Source of the DNA: Chrysopilus asiliformis
Lineage: Eukaryota > Arthropoda > Insecta > Diptera > Rhagionidae
Length of the DNA stretch: 64,000 bases
Direction: 5' to 3'
Assembly (NCBI GenBank): GCA_964034945.1
Contig: OZ035963.1
Coordinates: 50,234,032-50,298,031 of the forward strand
The notes below the pieces were generated by a model that worked only from the letters and a program-made list of their open reading frames with translations, was not told the DNA's origin and did no database searches. Below, one piece after another: positions 10,489 through 22,931 of the stretch (its first letter is position 1; the number at the start of each line of letters is the position of its first letter). Both the position numbers and the translations under genes were made by a program.

Positions 10489-10715
10489 GGTTGTGAAAAC
10501 CCCGACTTTTTTTTAAAAGCCCAACTTGCTGGGTTTTTTCGGTTTGCTGGGTTTGATTATTTTTGCTGGGTTTGATTGGGTTTTTTTGTATTTATCTGTG
10601 GGTTTTATTGGGTTTTTTAATGACGTTTTTGTGCAATTTTTTATGACTTTGTTCGGTGGATTTTTAAAAAAACCCCAGTGGGTTTTTTGGGCTGGAGAAA
10701 ATAATAACAACCCTG
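10489..10715. repeat. 'gggttttt'-rich repeat, copy 1
   Basis: G/T-rich stretch ending in 'aataataacaaccctg'. A diverged second copy at 15620-15735 shares 'tcggtgg.ttttaaaaaa', 'agtgggttttttt' and 'taataacaaccctg'. It begins 27 bp downstream of the dpr exon's donor site and is non-coding. Confidence 0.6.
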
Positions 10716-11219
10716 ATTTATCTACCTACCGGAAAGATTATACCTTTCTCACATAATTCTTTAGTCACAACCAATAACCCCTTAAGTCGGTTTTTAATGT
10801 GAAGCAAAACTATTCTTTTTACAGGTTCGAATACAATTTATCGACTTTCACGTTAAAGTTTGATAGAAAGTTGGGTATAAATTAAAATTTACTATAAAAA
10901 ATACTTAACAACTTGGGAACCTAAGTGCGGTACAAACTTGAAGTTTAGCACATTTCCGTATTTTAAAAATAGTTTTTTCCCAAAACACGGGAAAAAATTG
11001 AAGCCCCTCTTGCCCCTTTCGCATTCTCTATTCCCCATTCTCAATTCCCTATTCCTAATTCTACCTTCCTCTTGCCCCTTGCCCCCTCCCACTTTCCCAT
11101 TACTCATTCCCAAATCCCTGTTCTTCACCCACACAAATGGACATTTTTTTTACGATTTTCTTAAAACCGGGTAGCTTAAAAAAATTGTTAGTGTTTAAAA
11201 TATGATTTTACATAACTCT

Positions 11220-11582
11220 CACATACATCAAAATCCAATTGAAGGCATATTTTATAAACCCTATAAATATCCTTTTCCCCTTTTTTCCCGGGGGAAAATT
11301 GCATTAGGGGGTTTTCGGGGTCGCTGATCACGAATCCGGTGTTATAATTTCAAAAATCCTGACGAAAGGTCCTGTAAGGATAATGCAAATATCCTTTCCC
11401 GTTTTTGCCGGGAAAAATTGGCATTAGGGGGTTTTCGTTGTCACGAATCTGGTGTTAGACTAATTCGCAACGGAGAGTCCTGTAAGGATGCAATTTTCTC
11501 AAAAGTTTTTAAGTTCTTTCCGGTTTTCTTCGTATTCTAAAACTTATACAAAAAACTTAACCCGGCAACGACGGGTATGCAA
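11220..11582. repeat. Repeat family D, left part (split by hAT)
   Basis: Carries two loosely related ~125-bp units ('tttcccgggggaaaattgca', 'gcattagggggttttcg', 'aatc.ggtgtta', 'tcctgtaaggat') and ends in 'cccggcaacgacgggtatgc'. The sequence resumes after the hAT element at 12582. A reverse-strand copy without the hAT is at 51225-51480. Confidence 0.7.
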
Positions 11583-12581
11583 TAGGGCTTCTCATTTCCC
11601 GTAGAAATTGAAATCCCGGGATTCCGGGACAAAAATATTCAAAATCCCGGGATCCCGGGATATCCCGGGATTCGCTAACAAGCAAGAATTTATCCAATTA
11701 GATGGGAGAATAATGTGTAAAATCAAAACAATACAAAAAAAAATGCGTTATTGATTTTCAATTATTCACCCCTATTCCCGTAACCGGCGGGACGTGTATA
11801 CGCCACGCAAGTTTTATCTCGATCGAATGAAATTTTCTTATTCTAGTAGATGTAGAAACGCAGTTTTATTTAGCCCCGCGCTGACTAATTTGACAGTTTT
11901 GCTGATTTGATACGCATCAAGTTTTATTTGTTCAATTAAATGATTGTACTGCGTCTACTTAGTTTTTCCTGACCTTCAAAACTTATATTTAGTTAAAATT
12001 CATTGAATGTATAAATAAAATTCACATTTTTATTCAAACTTTCTATTTAATTGATTGGTCCCGCAACGATTTACACGCGGGAAATAAATGTATGGAAAAG
12101 TCAAAACATTCGCGGGTGCGTTTAGTGTAATACCGAAAGTAAAAAGTTTTCAGCACCACGGCACACGCCGGGACAATTGCGTTTAGCAGAATGCAAATTT
12201 TCTGCGGAAAACGCCAAATCCCGCGGCGTACACGTCCCGCCGGTTACGGGGATAGGGGTGATTAATATTTTTAATTACATAAACTTAAATACAAAATATT
12301 GGTAACTTGATCTATTTTGAATTTTTCTAATTTTAAAATATTGGTAACTGGAGTACCATCTATTATTATATTTTCCTAATTTTGAACGAAATTCGTTACT
12401 AGAGGGAAAAAGAAGTAAAAATTACGCAAATTTCGTGTTACAATATTTTTAATATCGTTAAAATGAGTAAAAAAAGTGTTAATAACAAATAGCGGGATTC
12501 CCGGGAAATTTAATTGAAATCCCGGGATAACGGGATGATATTTTACCCCCGGGATCCCGGGATCCCGTTTGAGAAGCCCTA
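11583..12581. mobile_element. hAT-superfamily element, 999 bp, non-autonomous
   Basis: Terminal inverted repeats TAGGGCTTCTCA and TGAGAAGCCCTA are 12/12 identical and flanked by a perfect 8-bp duplication GTATGCAA (11575-11582, 12582-12589). Both are diagnostic of hAT elements. Subterminal regions are dense in CCCGGGAT-type palindromic words on both sides. No transposase frame is present. The middle is occupied by a younger MITE (11767-12260). An empty version of the target lies at about 51240-51255 on the minus strand, confirming the TSD. Confidence 0.92.
11767..12260. mobile_element. 494-bp MITE nested in the hAT element, ATT duplication
   Basis: Inverted termini begin CACCCCTATTCCCGTAACCG (left) and CACCCCTATCCCCGTAACCG (right, complement strand) and extend through CGGGACGTGTA. 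ATT flanks both ends (11764-11766 and 12261-12263). Its termini resemble those of the small hairpin at 62951. No transposase is encoded. Confidence 0.85.
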
Positions 12582-12589
12582 GTATGCAA

Positions 12590-14829
12590 GCTAGTCATCA
12601 AATAAGTTCCGCTGGTGTACGAGACCCCGTTGTGATTTCGATTTTACACATTCCTTCTTATAAATATGCTGAAAAGGTGCAATTGTGAAAAACGAAACTA
12701 TAGAAGGATTTCACTTTCATGATCCGGGGCTTCGGTATTACGCCTCCGATTCGAGTGACCTATAAAAAAAAGTATAATTCTCTTCTAAGAAATATTTTCG
12801 TGATTTTTTTTGTGATTTAATTAATTTTTTTTTGTTAATGACTAACCTGTGCCCATTCAATATCTAAAGGTAATTTTTCCCGCTAAAATTCGTTCACATA
12901 ATCTAAAAATTGCTATCAAACTTTTTCGTGTGGGCGATTACCCGCCCAAACCTTAGCGATACAACAAACCCTATAACAGCTCAATAAGAATATTTAAATG
13001 AAGGGATGATTTATGGCTTCTTTAAAATTGCCCGTAAAACTGTTAAAATGAGGAATGAGGAAAAAATTTCCATCATCAGTACCGACATCAATTGCCAATA
13101 AGCGAAAAAAAAAATCTTTATAAATATAAAAACCAATTCTGAAAAAAATACACGAAAAAAGTCTCCGTGAAAAATATCCGAAAAATATTTTTATTTAAAA
13201 ATGACGTAGAAAAGGTGAGAAATAAAATGAAACAATCAATTACCAGTGATGAGGAAAGGTAAAAACCCAAATAAAAAAAATATATTTTATGGAAACCTAA
13301 TAACAGAGCGAATAGAAGACGGGGGTATTGAAGGCGCGGAACAAAATTCGATTTGAACCTAAAGTGAAAGGAAATTTATCATAAAAATTTGAAATTTTAT
13401 GGGGATGGGCATCTGCCGAAATTATCAAAAAGAGAAAATGTAAAACTTGGTGAAAAATCAGCAAATAAAGAGAGCATAACATAAGCAAATGAAAAAAAAA
13501 GATGAAAATTTTATGAAAAAAGGATTTTCCACACCTAAAAGAATGAGGGAAATTGTACACTTTTTGATCGATTTTACAAACAATTTGATTCGAGTAAATA
13601 GATAACCCGATTTTTTTTATTTGTTTATTATTTTTTTTTTAATATTCGTAACTTTCTACTCATTGATGGTGACAATGTTGTTGTCCATTTGTTTCGAAAT
13701 CAATCAATTTTATGGTAACGAGTACAGTGCTGGGGAAAATGTCGGGATAAGAACATTAAAAAAGGTTTCGAATTGATAAAATTACCAAATATATATGAAA
13801 TTCACAGAAATACAGATAAAAGTCCACTTCAATGGACTCCGAATGATATGGATTTAATTTATCAGAAGCGTTGGCGTTTTTTTTTACATAATATGTTGGA
13901 TGAATTTTTAATCGGATTTATGTGCAATCCATTTGTAGGATTTGTTCGACCCCGGCCAGTATTTCATATTTAAACAAAAAAAATCCAGTTTTTGTTGGTA
14001 TTTTGGCGATATTTTTGCAAGATTGGTGTTTAAAAAAAATTAAAAAATATCAGGGATGGGAAACGTTAAGGCTTTCCTCCATTACCATGACTTCTGTAAC
14101 TGCAAAAAAATGCAGAAAACTAGAGCAAGATAGACTTATGTAGATCTAAAAAGGAATGACTGAATACAAGTTAAACGCTATGCCTTCCAGTTTTACAATT
14201 TTATAGCAATCATGCTATGAATATAATGTTCAAATTGGCATGGTAACAAAGCTTTTGACTATGCATGCGAAGGAGAAAAATGACACCACGCTATAATAGC
14301 AGTTTGAATGTGTCCGTGCTTACTATTCACTTACAGGGACAATGTGTGATTGTAGTAAAAATCGCCATAAAATCGCCATAAAAAAACAGGAGAAATTATT
14401 CTTGCAGTTGCCGACAAATTTTTGCAGTTGATTCTTATCTCCCTTTCCCGTCAACGTATCTTCATATAAATGTGTCTCTATTTTTTTGCAGTTGCCGAAG
14501 TCATGGTAATGGAGGGCGGCCTTTATACAAAACGAAATAACGTTTTTCCGGTTTTTTTCCTCAAAATTACGTTATAACGTTATAGAAATTTTATTCCGTT
14601 ACAATAACGAAAAATATGATTTCGTTTTTTCGTTATTTACAGGGCGAGTCACAACTACTGTCAGTGAAATTTAGGTATCAATTTTATGCACATCTGGCAT
14701 TTTTCTCCAGCGAATCGGTTTTTTCTCTATTTACCGTTACTCTGGCTAGAATATAATAACCATGGACGCGAAAAGAGAGCTCGGTGTGAAATTACATTTG
14801 CAAAATCTTTGACCAAGTGCTATCCTTAA
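12590..14829. other. dpr intron segment, nothing recognised
   Basis: AT-rich sequence with the right part of repeat D at its start, then chance open frames only. No TIR pairs noticed. Confidence 0.4.
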
Positions 14830-15060
14830 CCCTCTAGCCGGAATGTCCGACAAAAGGCGAGCTTCAGGGAATTCGCTTGTTTATAACGGGTAACAGTTTC
14901 AATCGCCGGAAATCGCCGGTACGAGTTACACTGACTTTTGTAAGTTATCGCTTTACATGCTGGAAAAAATTTAGCCCTGTACGTTGTCTTGGTTACGGTC
15001 TGTCGCAAGTTGAAAGTCATATTTTGGTGAATTTTTTTCGGAAATATTCCGGTTAGAGGG
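14830..15060. mobile_element. TTAA-flanked MITE (T1), piggyBac-type target
   Basis: TTAA lies on both sides (14826-14829, 15061-15064). Termini are CCCTCTAGCCGGAAT and the complement of ATTCCGGTTAGAGGG. TTAA duplication with C-rich TIR starts is the mark of piggyBac-type elements; no transposase remains in 231 bp. Confidence 0.82.
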
Positions 15061-15340
15061 TTAAACGCCTTAGAGATGTTGGTATCAATGAAAGATTTAT
15101 CTTCCGGACTATAAAACAATTTAGGGAGACAGGTACATGGAATATCTTTGCTTTATTTTATTTTTTATTATTTTTTTGTGAAAAGTTCATCAAGTATAAC
15201 CCCACAGACCTACCACCTGCATAAAATTAATTAAAAATATTGGCGTAGTATATTTTTAAATAATAATTTGATTCTAAATCGAGCTATGTTTTGGCCAGAT
15301 TCACTCTATTTCTGGAAATACGAAAAAGAAAATCTTTTAA

Positions 15341-15576
15341 CACTCTAACTGCCACGTCGGTCAAAAAGACCTGACACCTAACTGTACACAACGGCCACAA
15401 TGAAAATTATTAAAGTGTTCGCTGCAACCGCAACGATTTTTTGTAGTTGCACACAATTTATGGTAATAAAATAACATTTAGGTATAATTTTGTTTCAATT
15501 TTTTTTCTCTTAGTGTCTTTTTGACTGAAAACTAAATATTCGAAAAATGCTTAAAACTGTCGTGGCAATTAGAGTG
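15341..15576. mobile_element. TTAA-flanked MITE (T2)
   Basis: TTAA at 15337-15340 and 15577-15580. Termini are CACTCTAACTGCCACG and the complement of CGTGGCAATTAGAGTG. Length (236 bp) and terminal style match T1 at 14830, only 280 bp away, though the TIR sequence differs. Confidence 0.82.
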
Positions 15577-15619
15577 TTAAGCAACTTTTTTAGTATCAAA
15601 AATATTTTCTTTTTGGTAT

Positions 15620-15735
15620 CTCCAAGTTTTTTGGGTTTTATTGATTTTTTTAAATGGTATTTTAGTGCATGTTTTTCGGTGGGCTTTTAAAAAACCGAGT
15701 GGGTTTTTTTTTCGAAACTAATAACAACCCTGCCA
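15620..15735. repeat. 'gggttttt'-rich repeat, copy 2
   Basis: Diverged copy of 10489-10715, ending in the same 'taataacaaccctg' word. Confidence 0.5.
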
Positions 15736-15993
15736 GAGTAGAGTGAATCTGACGGAAGCAAAATCCAACTCAGAATCACTGACGTCAAAATCAGAATCAC
15801 TGACGTTAAAATAACCTAATCTTTAATATTGACGCAAAAAATGTCGTTTTTATTAAGCAAATTGTTGTTAATGAACAAAACTTCTGTACGATTTTTTTTT
15901 CTTTTAAGTTTTTTATTGATTATTAATTTTCTTATGGAATTGATTTTTATGGAAACTGAACTGAATTATTTTGTGATAAATAAACTATCATTA

Positions 15994-16162
15994 AGGCCTG
16001 TGTCCACATGGAAGTTTATTTGCAGAAGTCGCTTCTAGAAGAGATTTCTGGTGTCACAACTTCTGGAAGTTCACTTGCAGTTAGTGTTGCCACGGGAAAA
16101 ACTTTCAGAAGTCTCAGGTAGAAGCGACTTCTGCAAATAAACTTCCATGTGAACACAGTCCT
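15994..16162. mobile_element. 169-bp MITE, TTA duplication
   Basis: TTA flanks at 15991-15993 and 16163-16165. Inverted termini are AGGCCTGTGTCCACATGGAA and the complement of TTCCATGTGAACACAGTCCT, continuing through 'gtttatttgcagaagtcgct'. PIF/Harbinger-type by target length. Confidence 0.83.
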
Positions 16163-16744
16163 TTAAAGTGCGATTTTTTTAGTTTGCAGTTTCAATACAA
16201 TGTGTAACCATAGAATAAGGAATATATAGAAAAAACTCTGTCGAACAAATTTTTGACAAATTTCCCCTTCGAAGGGGAAACGTATAACATAAGGAAACGT
16301 ATAACAATACGATTTTTTTTTCGTTTGCCATCCCTGAAAAATATTTACAAAAAAAAATCAAATCTACTACAAAAATAAAACCTGCAATTCGGAAATTCTC
16401 ATTATAGTTGAGTATAAATGGATGGTATTACGCTTAAATGTGTACGGAAAGGGCCTAGAAAGGGCAACACATTGAGATAAGTCGGTCTCCGTCATGAATA
16501 CAGTAAAACAGACTTAAATGCAACACGCTTAAATGCAAAACTCGTGTAATTGCACGCCAAATTTGTGCCTGGAGGATTTTTAAGCATTTTTCATATAAAT
16601 ATACACGGATAAATGAAACACGCTTAATTGCAAAGTATAAATTACATGAAATTTTACAGGCTTAAATGCACATATGCAAAAATTAAATATAATTACACCA
16701 AAAATCTTTTGCACACCCCTAATCTGCTTTACTTTACTTCACTT
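16163..16744. other. Intron segment with recurrent 'cttaaatgca' words
   Basis: From about 16430 to 16670 the word 'gcttaaatgca' or close variants recurs irregularly about five times. Purpose unknown. A 'aagtcggtctccgtcatgaa' piece matches one near 43514. No gene. Confidence 0.4.
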
Positions 16745-17153
16745 TATTGTTATACTAGGGGCTGCGCCCCGAACCGCTTCGCGGTTCACCCCCCCCCCCC
16801 TCATGAAGTTTCGAGATCACTTTACCCCCTCCCCTTACTACCCCACCTCTCGGGCTACTTTTTATTGGGTCTATGTTGGGGCTGGACCCCCGACAAACAT
16901 GTATGCCAAATTTCAGGCCAATCGGTTCAGTAGTTTTCCCGCGAAAGAGTAACATAGTGCAAAAACTAAGTTTTGAAATCACTTTTCCCCCTTCCCTTAC
17001 TCGCCCACCCCTCGCGCTACTTTTCCATATGCCTACGTTGGAACCAGAACTACCACAGACACTCATGCCAAATTTCAAGTCAATCGGTTTAGCCGTTTTT
17101 GCATGAAAGAGGAACAGACAGACAGACACCAATTCATTTTTATATATTAGTAT
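16745..17153 (+). repeat. RTE-like 3'-end repeat with ~165-bp subunits
   Basis: Starts 'taggggctgcgccccgaacc' and contains two related subunits ('tcactttaccccctcccctt', 'caatcggttcag.agttttc'). It ends with 'aacagacagacagacacc' and 'tttttatatattagtatgat'. That ending is common at the 3' ends of insect RTE-type non-LTR elements and their SINE derivatives (from general knowledge). Related copies are at 40170-41132. No open reverse-transcriptase frame. Confidence 0.65.
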
Positions 17154-19516
17154 GATGACACGAAATGTGTTTTGGGGGGGGGTTTAGTATCACAAAATTT
17201 TTACCACCCCGTAATTGTAAGGGATTTTAAAGATTCAATGGAAAATACCAAAGTATGTATCAAATATAATTTCGCCCCTATCTCTTTCCATAATTGAGAC
17301 GTTGAGGACGAAATCGGTTCAGTCCCAAAAACGACTTTTCGAGATAAATGGATTTGAAAATTTTGCAGAAACTGTCGGCGAGCTGGTGACCACGGGTTTC
17401 TGTGCAGAGTTCATATTCGGGGAAAAGGTTTTAATTGGGGTCTCTTATCCAAAGCGTTCAGAAATTTAAATTTTTAATTAATTAATAATTTTATTAGTAA
17501 TTTAAAAACCAAAAACCCCAGAATCTCGGACCCATTTCGTTCCCAACGCCTCAATTATTGTGCGCTTTAAACAAAAATTAAATATAAAACGAGATAATTA
17601 TCTCTAAATGTGAAGAAAAAAAATATAATACAATAATAATAAATTTAAACAGAAGCTCAATTTAATTCTCCCTTCAATGGTCTGTTAACCCGACACTCAT
17701 GGCAAAAAAAAACACGCAACGATTCACAATAAACATTGAATAAATCTTAAGTCGAGATTTTACGATTATTTAACATGGTTAAGTGGCCTTCGTTTAAGAC
17801 TCCTTTTTAAGGCGGGTTCCTTTTGTTTTCCCAGCCCAAGCAATTCAAAGAGGTAAAGAATCATCATCTCCGGAAGCATTGAAATGAAAAGGCGAAAATG
17901 GACTTTTCCAGTTTTAACACAACAATAAACGAATCAAAAAGATACTCTATCCGGTTAACCACACGAACAGCAAAAAAGGAACAGATGAAAAACAAAGCCG
18001 TACAAGATGGCAAATGGTTAAAAACACTTCGAGGATACCCACAAAAGGATCTTAAGAATGAGCCATTCCGCGAAAGCGGATAAAAATCAATTGCTAAGAA
18101 CCATCAAAGAGATGGAATTAACTTATACTCTCATGGAAATTTATGTCCCCTCCCGAATGGCTACCAAATCGAATAACCAAACTAGACCCTAACCAAACCA
18201 GACCCTAACCAACCCCCATTGACGCCCTTAAACCATCAGCCAACAAAAGTAGCAGCAAGCAGCATAAAATTTTATTCTAACGCTAATACAATAATCCGAT
18301 AAAAGCATCTTGTTGAGTCTGTAAGTTATCTCAAAATGTATCTTTTTTCCATTTGATTCAGCATTTATCCATCTTGTAATTCTGTTATAAAAATACAATT
18401 ACGTCCAGAATGTTATCCTTGTCACACCCGCAAGAGATAAACGGAAGGATGCCAGGATTTCCCCCAATCCGCATCAGCTTTCCACTATAATTTTACGTAC
18501 CTATTTGGAAAAATATTTTTCCTCTTAATCTCCATTTTCTGCGATGAGCTAAAAATCTAAAACATAATTATATCCACCGCCAAAGGTTTTTTTTTAAAAG
18601 CAAGGAATCACAAAAAAAAACTGATAAGCCGCGGAGAGGGGAAAAGCAAGAAAATGGAAACATTTTCACCCAGTGATTATTCAACATTATTTAAGTACGA
18701 CGAGTATCCCACTTCTGAATACCAACAACTTCAAGTGAAACAAAACAAATTGTGTTTTTCTTGCGAGCGTTTCGAAGAATGTTGTAAAAAAAATATATAT
18801 AGCAAATCAGCGACATTGAAGGCAAAGCGAAATATCTTGACTACATTTATGTTATCCTTTTAAGCCTTCAGAAGTGAGATCCTTTGCTCCCTACATAAGT
18901 ATTCAAAGCACAGTTTAAGTAAGCCCTTCATTACTCCACATAAAGCGATGCCCTTTTTCGCAGCCAGAGCCTAATCACGGATAAAACGGAAACAAAAACA
19001 TTCTTTTCCCTCAGCGATAAAAATGGAGTACAAAATAGGGGCAGAATTCTTTTGAGAGTGGAAAATATACTGGGAGAACCGCAAAACCTGAATGCGAATG
19101 TGAAACGGTATAGTTGGGGGTGTTTAATGCTCTTAATATCGTAATTCGGGTAACCACCTTCACCATCATCAGTTTTATGTGTGGTACTTGCACATGGTAT
19201 TTTTTCCGAGTTATAGAGTGTGTTGATTGGTAGCTAGGCTCGTGAAAATTAGGGGTCGAATGAAAGTTTCGTTAAAATGGAACCTGAGAAAATAGGACAC
19301 AGCAGAATAGACGCAATTTTGTAAGATTTTGGATCTTTCTGCGAAAAGTTTGAGTGTCAGTTTTTTTTTTCTTTTTTGATACCACATCTAAGTTAGTTTT
19401 ACACTTTATTTAGTCTCGATATATGTATGTCAACCCCTAACGTCATGTCACGCATTTATGCTGCTTGTGTTAGAACGATGTTAAAACCTTTTCAACCTGG
19501 CGGAAGGAGATGAAAT
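17154..19516. other. dpr intron segment, nothing recognised
   Basis: Moderately AT-rich, lower in obvious repeats than its surroundings. Small open frames (17898-18083, 18654-18863) have no recognisable motif and no repeat origin I can identify. Confidence 0.4.
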
Positions 19517-20040
19517 ATTACGATTACGATTACGATTACGATTACGATTACGATTACGATTACGATTACGATTACGATTACGATTACGATTACGATTACG
19601 ATTACGATTACGATTACGATTACGATTACGATTACGATTACGATTACGATTACGATTACGATTACGATTACGATTACGATTACGATTACGATTACGATTA
19701 CGATTACGATTACGATTACGATTACGATTACGATTACGATTACGATTACGATTACGATTACGATTACGATTACGATTACGATTACGATTACGATTACGAT
19801 TACGATTACGATTACGATTACGATTACGATTACGATTACGATTACGATTACGATTACGATTACGATTACGATTACGATTACGATTACGATTACGATTACG
19901 ATTACGATTACGATTACGATTACGATTACGATTACGATTACGATTACGATTACGATTACGATTACGATTACGATTACGATTACGATTACGATTACGATTA
20001 CGATTACGATTACGATTACGATTACGATTACGATTACGAT
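19517..20040. repeat. Uninterrupted (ATTACG)n array, 524 bp, ~87 copies
   Basis: Perfect period-6 tract without one substitution or indel as given. One further copy with two changes follows (20041-20048). About 40 bp downstream lies a short inverse run (near 20087-20107, 'cacaatcgtaatcgtaatt') that could pair with the array. It produces a long Tyr-Asp open frame that is only a by-product of the period being a multiple of 3. It sits inside the dpr intron. Confidence 0.97.
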
Positions 20041-20130
20041 GGCGATTAAAGCTTCTCGACCATTGGTCGAGGAAACTGAATGGTAATCACAATCGTAATC
20101 GTAATTGTTAGTCTGAATTGGGCTTTAGGC

Positions 20131-20395
20131 CCTATTTACATCTGACAATTTATTCTGCGAATTAATTTCTCCGACAGTAAATTCATGTTGCACGACCGTT
20201 TACACTACGACACAAAATCCCGAACTTTATTCCTGATAGACGCCCAAACTCGATTTTTTCATGTAAAGCCGCCGGAATAAATAAAAATTTTCACTTTTGC
20301 GATAAACAGATAAAATTTGCGGAATAAAATCTGAATCAAATTCGGAGAGAAATTCAAGAAAAATCGCACGTGTAATTGGGGCCTAAGGCAGTTTT
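20131..20395. mobile_element. Probable TIR element
   Basis: Left end 'TTTAGGCCCTATTTACA' and right end (complement of 'TGTAATTGGGGCCTAA') are inverted. A clear target duplication was not resolved. About 265 bp, non-coding. Confidence 0.5.
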
Positions 20396-21917
20396 CCTAC
20401 CTACACAGACGCCTTTAAAAAGTCTTTCAGATGCTTAGGGGCTGTCCAGAAAATACGTTCTAATTTTAGGGAAAGGTCCTAAACTTGTCACGGCGGTACT
20501 AAACTTGATTCAAAAAATTACACAAAAATTTTACGAAAGAGGGCTGAAAGAAATTGGACTCAGCGATTCAAGAAATTCCTGGAGAAGTAGTAAGAAAGGA
20601 CAGGAATTGGAAAGGTATTTGGGTGCTTTTTTCCGGATTAAAATGTCGATAGACTTCCCTAATTTGTAAAACGAATCGTTTAACTACACCTAAAATTTTT
20701 AACTCACACTGGAAATTCAGTTTAGAGTGATTTTCAGAACTAAAATTGTCCCACTGTGACTTAAAAATTTGGAAATGGTTGAATAAACCCAAAATAGGTT
20801 AACTTACCAGCATATCGAACACATTACCCTTAAAACCATCCTCATTCCCATATAATGACAATAGGGAGTTGGCTTAAAAATTAGGCGACTTTTCCTACAA
20901 AATAAGATGAACATAAAATTCAAGCTAACCAACAATAAACAAAGTTACACCATCAAATTAAAATTTCACGTTCATTGGACGCCCCATCGCCTCACCCTCG
21001 CCGTACAAGAGTGACAAAAATAGGAAAAATATTAGGGGCGCGACAGTATACAGCTGGCAAACTAGGATTATTAGCTAGACATGGAAAAGTCGAGAAAACA
21101 GCGAAAGACGAAAAGTCTAAATGGAATGGGAAACCCATGGACACTAGACACACTTTTTGATTGCCATAAAGTGGAAATTTTACAGTAAAGAAATGAAAAT
21201 TACGAGAGAATTGCGATGCTTTAATCTACTACGAATGGTTGGCACCGAAACGTACAGTAAAAAGTAAATCCCCTAAAATGAATAGGGAAAAATAGTACGA
21301 TTTTCATACTCCAAAAAACACTGTTCGGGAGTAACGCTTGAAAAAATTTTTGTAACGTTGAATGAAGCCAATTGTCGAGAATTTACAAAACAAATCTTAG
21401 CTAATCCTCTCATAAAAAATTTATGTTATTTAAATGCATTTGAGTTTGGCGTTTTCTCACCCCCAAAAATCCCCTGGGAAATGGCACCATTCCCGATTAA
21501 GCCAGCCGCTTGCATTGGCTTTTAAAAATAAACTGTGGAAAGGAGAAAAACGTCGAGCCAAGAATGAGGTGTCGACCACCCTAAAATGGCTAGAATAGCA
21601 GAACCCAATTTTTCATGGGAAAGTCTCGTGAAAATGTTCATGCTTGTATTTCCATTATGTGCTCTGCGATATTATTTTTTTCCCAACGTCAAAATTTCTT
21701 TTTTTTTCCTCATTTTCGTCTTAATTTTTCCGCTGTCATTTACTTCCATTCCATTTTAATGTTTATCTAGATTTGATGATTCCTCTTCACCATAATACAT
21801 GATGAAAATTAAATAAAATCTAATAAAACCTTGAAACAGAGAAAGATTTTTATTCGACCTTTATTTAATACGGTTTTATAATAGTACTTGTTTTTTTTTT
21901 TTTTTGAATATTTGCAG
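20396..21917. other. dpr intron segment, nothing recognised
   Basis: No repeat match in the window and no coding signal until the acceptor tract before 21918. Confidence 0.4.
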
Positions 21918-22054
21918 TGTGAAAACGGATTTGTTACCAGGGCAGGCCTTAAGTCGACTTTATATTGCCAATGCGAATCGATATGATTCGGGTAATTACA
22001 CCTGTATGCTAAGTGATCAGATCCAGGTGACTGTGTTAGTTCATGTATTAAATG
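21918..22054 (+). CDS. dpr: dpr-family receptor, exon encoding second half of Ig domain 2
   Basis: The 137-nt exon is preceded by a T-rich tract and 'tttgcag' and followed by 'gtaaga'. One base completes the AGT codon split from exon 10284-10461, and the last G starts the GGT codon finished at 38865. The peptide is VKTDLLPGQALSRLYIANAN, then RYDSGNYTCMLSDQIQVTVL, then VHVLN. DSGNYTC is the canonical D-x-G-x-Y-x-C signature around the second Ig cysteine. Together with the previous exon it makes a complete C2-type Ig domain. Joining the phases gives an uninterrupted frame. Confidence 0.9.
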
Positions 22055-22464
22055 GTAAGAAAAAAAATTTAATTATTAATATTTTAAATATATTTAAGTA
22101 GTACCACACGGTTAAAATTATTGGAATAACTTTTAATCTCATTTCTGGAATTCGACACTTTTTAATACTTTTTCTATTAAACTTCAATCCTCTCAAATGA
22201 TTAACTACATTTTTTATCAAACTTGTATTATTTTTCAATACTTTATTTACAGTTTTATAAATTGTAATAAAAAAAAAGTATTATATTTTATGCCAAGGAG
22301 TATATATTTAATACTTTTTGTATTAACTTTTAATCGCAGTTCTGGAATTCGATATTTTTTAATAAAATTTATGTTATTTTTCAATATTTTTAAAAAAATT
22401 TCTTCCGTTATAATTCGCATATGGTATGCAACATCCGGGTAAATAGGGCAAAAGGGAAGTATTA

Positions 22465-22931
22465 AGTGCGGTTTAGACGAAGCAAGTAACTCGCGGCAAG
22501 TAGACGTAAATACACGCGATTTGACCTAGTGTGCGACGCTCGCATATGCGTGAGAATATTTGCCGCTCTCTCGAAAAAAATAGAAAGCCATTCTATTTTT
22601 GTGGCAAGTAAAACCAATACAAGAACATGGAACCGTGCACAAAAGAGGTGGTTTTATATGTGTGTTTCGGTTTATTTTATATTTGCTTCTTTGCCAGAGA
22701 ACGTCGTAACATTTTAAGGAAAAAACGACACGGCAACAAAGAGTTTTAGGTCGAAATTCGCAAGTTTTTCTACAAAAAAGATTCGTAATATTTTTTCTCA
22801 GAAAATTTTAGGTTATGTTTTCCTTCGGCTGTCATTCTACTTGAAATGATTTACTTGAAACGAATAAGCTAAGCAAACTACTTGCCTCTCTATACTTGCC
22901 GCGAGTTACTTGAAGTGTATAAACCGGGCTT
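22465..22931. mobile_element. 467-bp MITE, TTA duplication
   Basis: TTA at 22462-22464 and 22932-22934. Inverted termini share 'CAAGTAACTCGCGGCAAGTA' about 18 bp in from each end; outermost bases are AGTGCGGTTTA and AGCCCGGTTTA. No transposase. Confidence 0.83.

Larger units (their letters stand above)
10462..21917 (+). other. dpr: dpr intron, ~11.5 kb
   Basis: Bounded by donor gtaaat at 10462 and acceptor 'ttgaatatttgcag' ending at 21917. It contains the hAT insertion, two TTAA MITEs, a 3-bp-TSD MITE, an RTE-like repeat and the hexanucleotide array, all listed separately. No other coding exon was found inside. Confidence 0.8.

Noticed and set aside
10825..10835. tRNA B-box-like 'ggttcgaat'
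   Set aside because: No matching A-box, acceptor stem or cloverleaf around it.
16628..17132. Several overlapping 77-125-codon ORFs
   Set aside because: They run through the RTE-like repeat whose C-rich tracts suppress stops; equivalent frames at 40 kb are shifted and broken.
19510..20049. 179-codon ORF of alternating Tyr-Asp
   Set aside because: It is the hexanucleotide array read in frame; the period is a multiple of three so no stop can occur. No upstream coding signal and it lies in a dpr intron.
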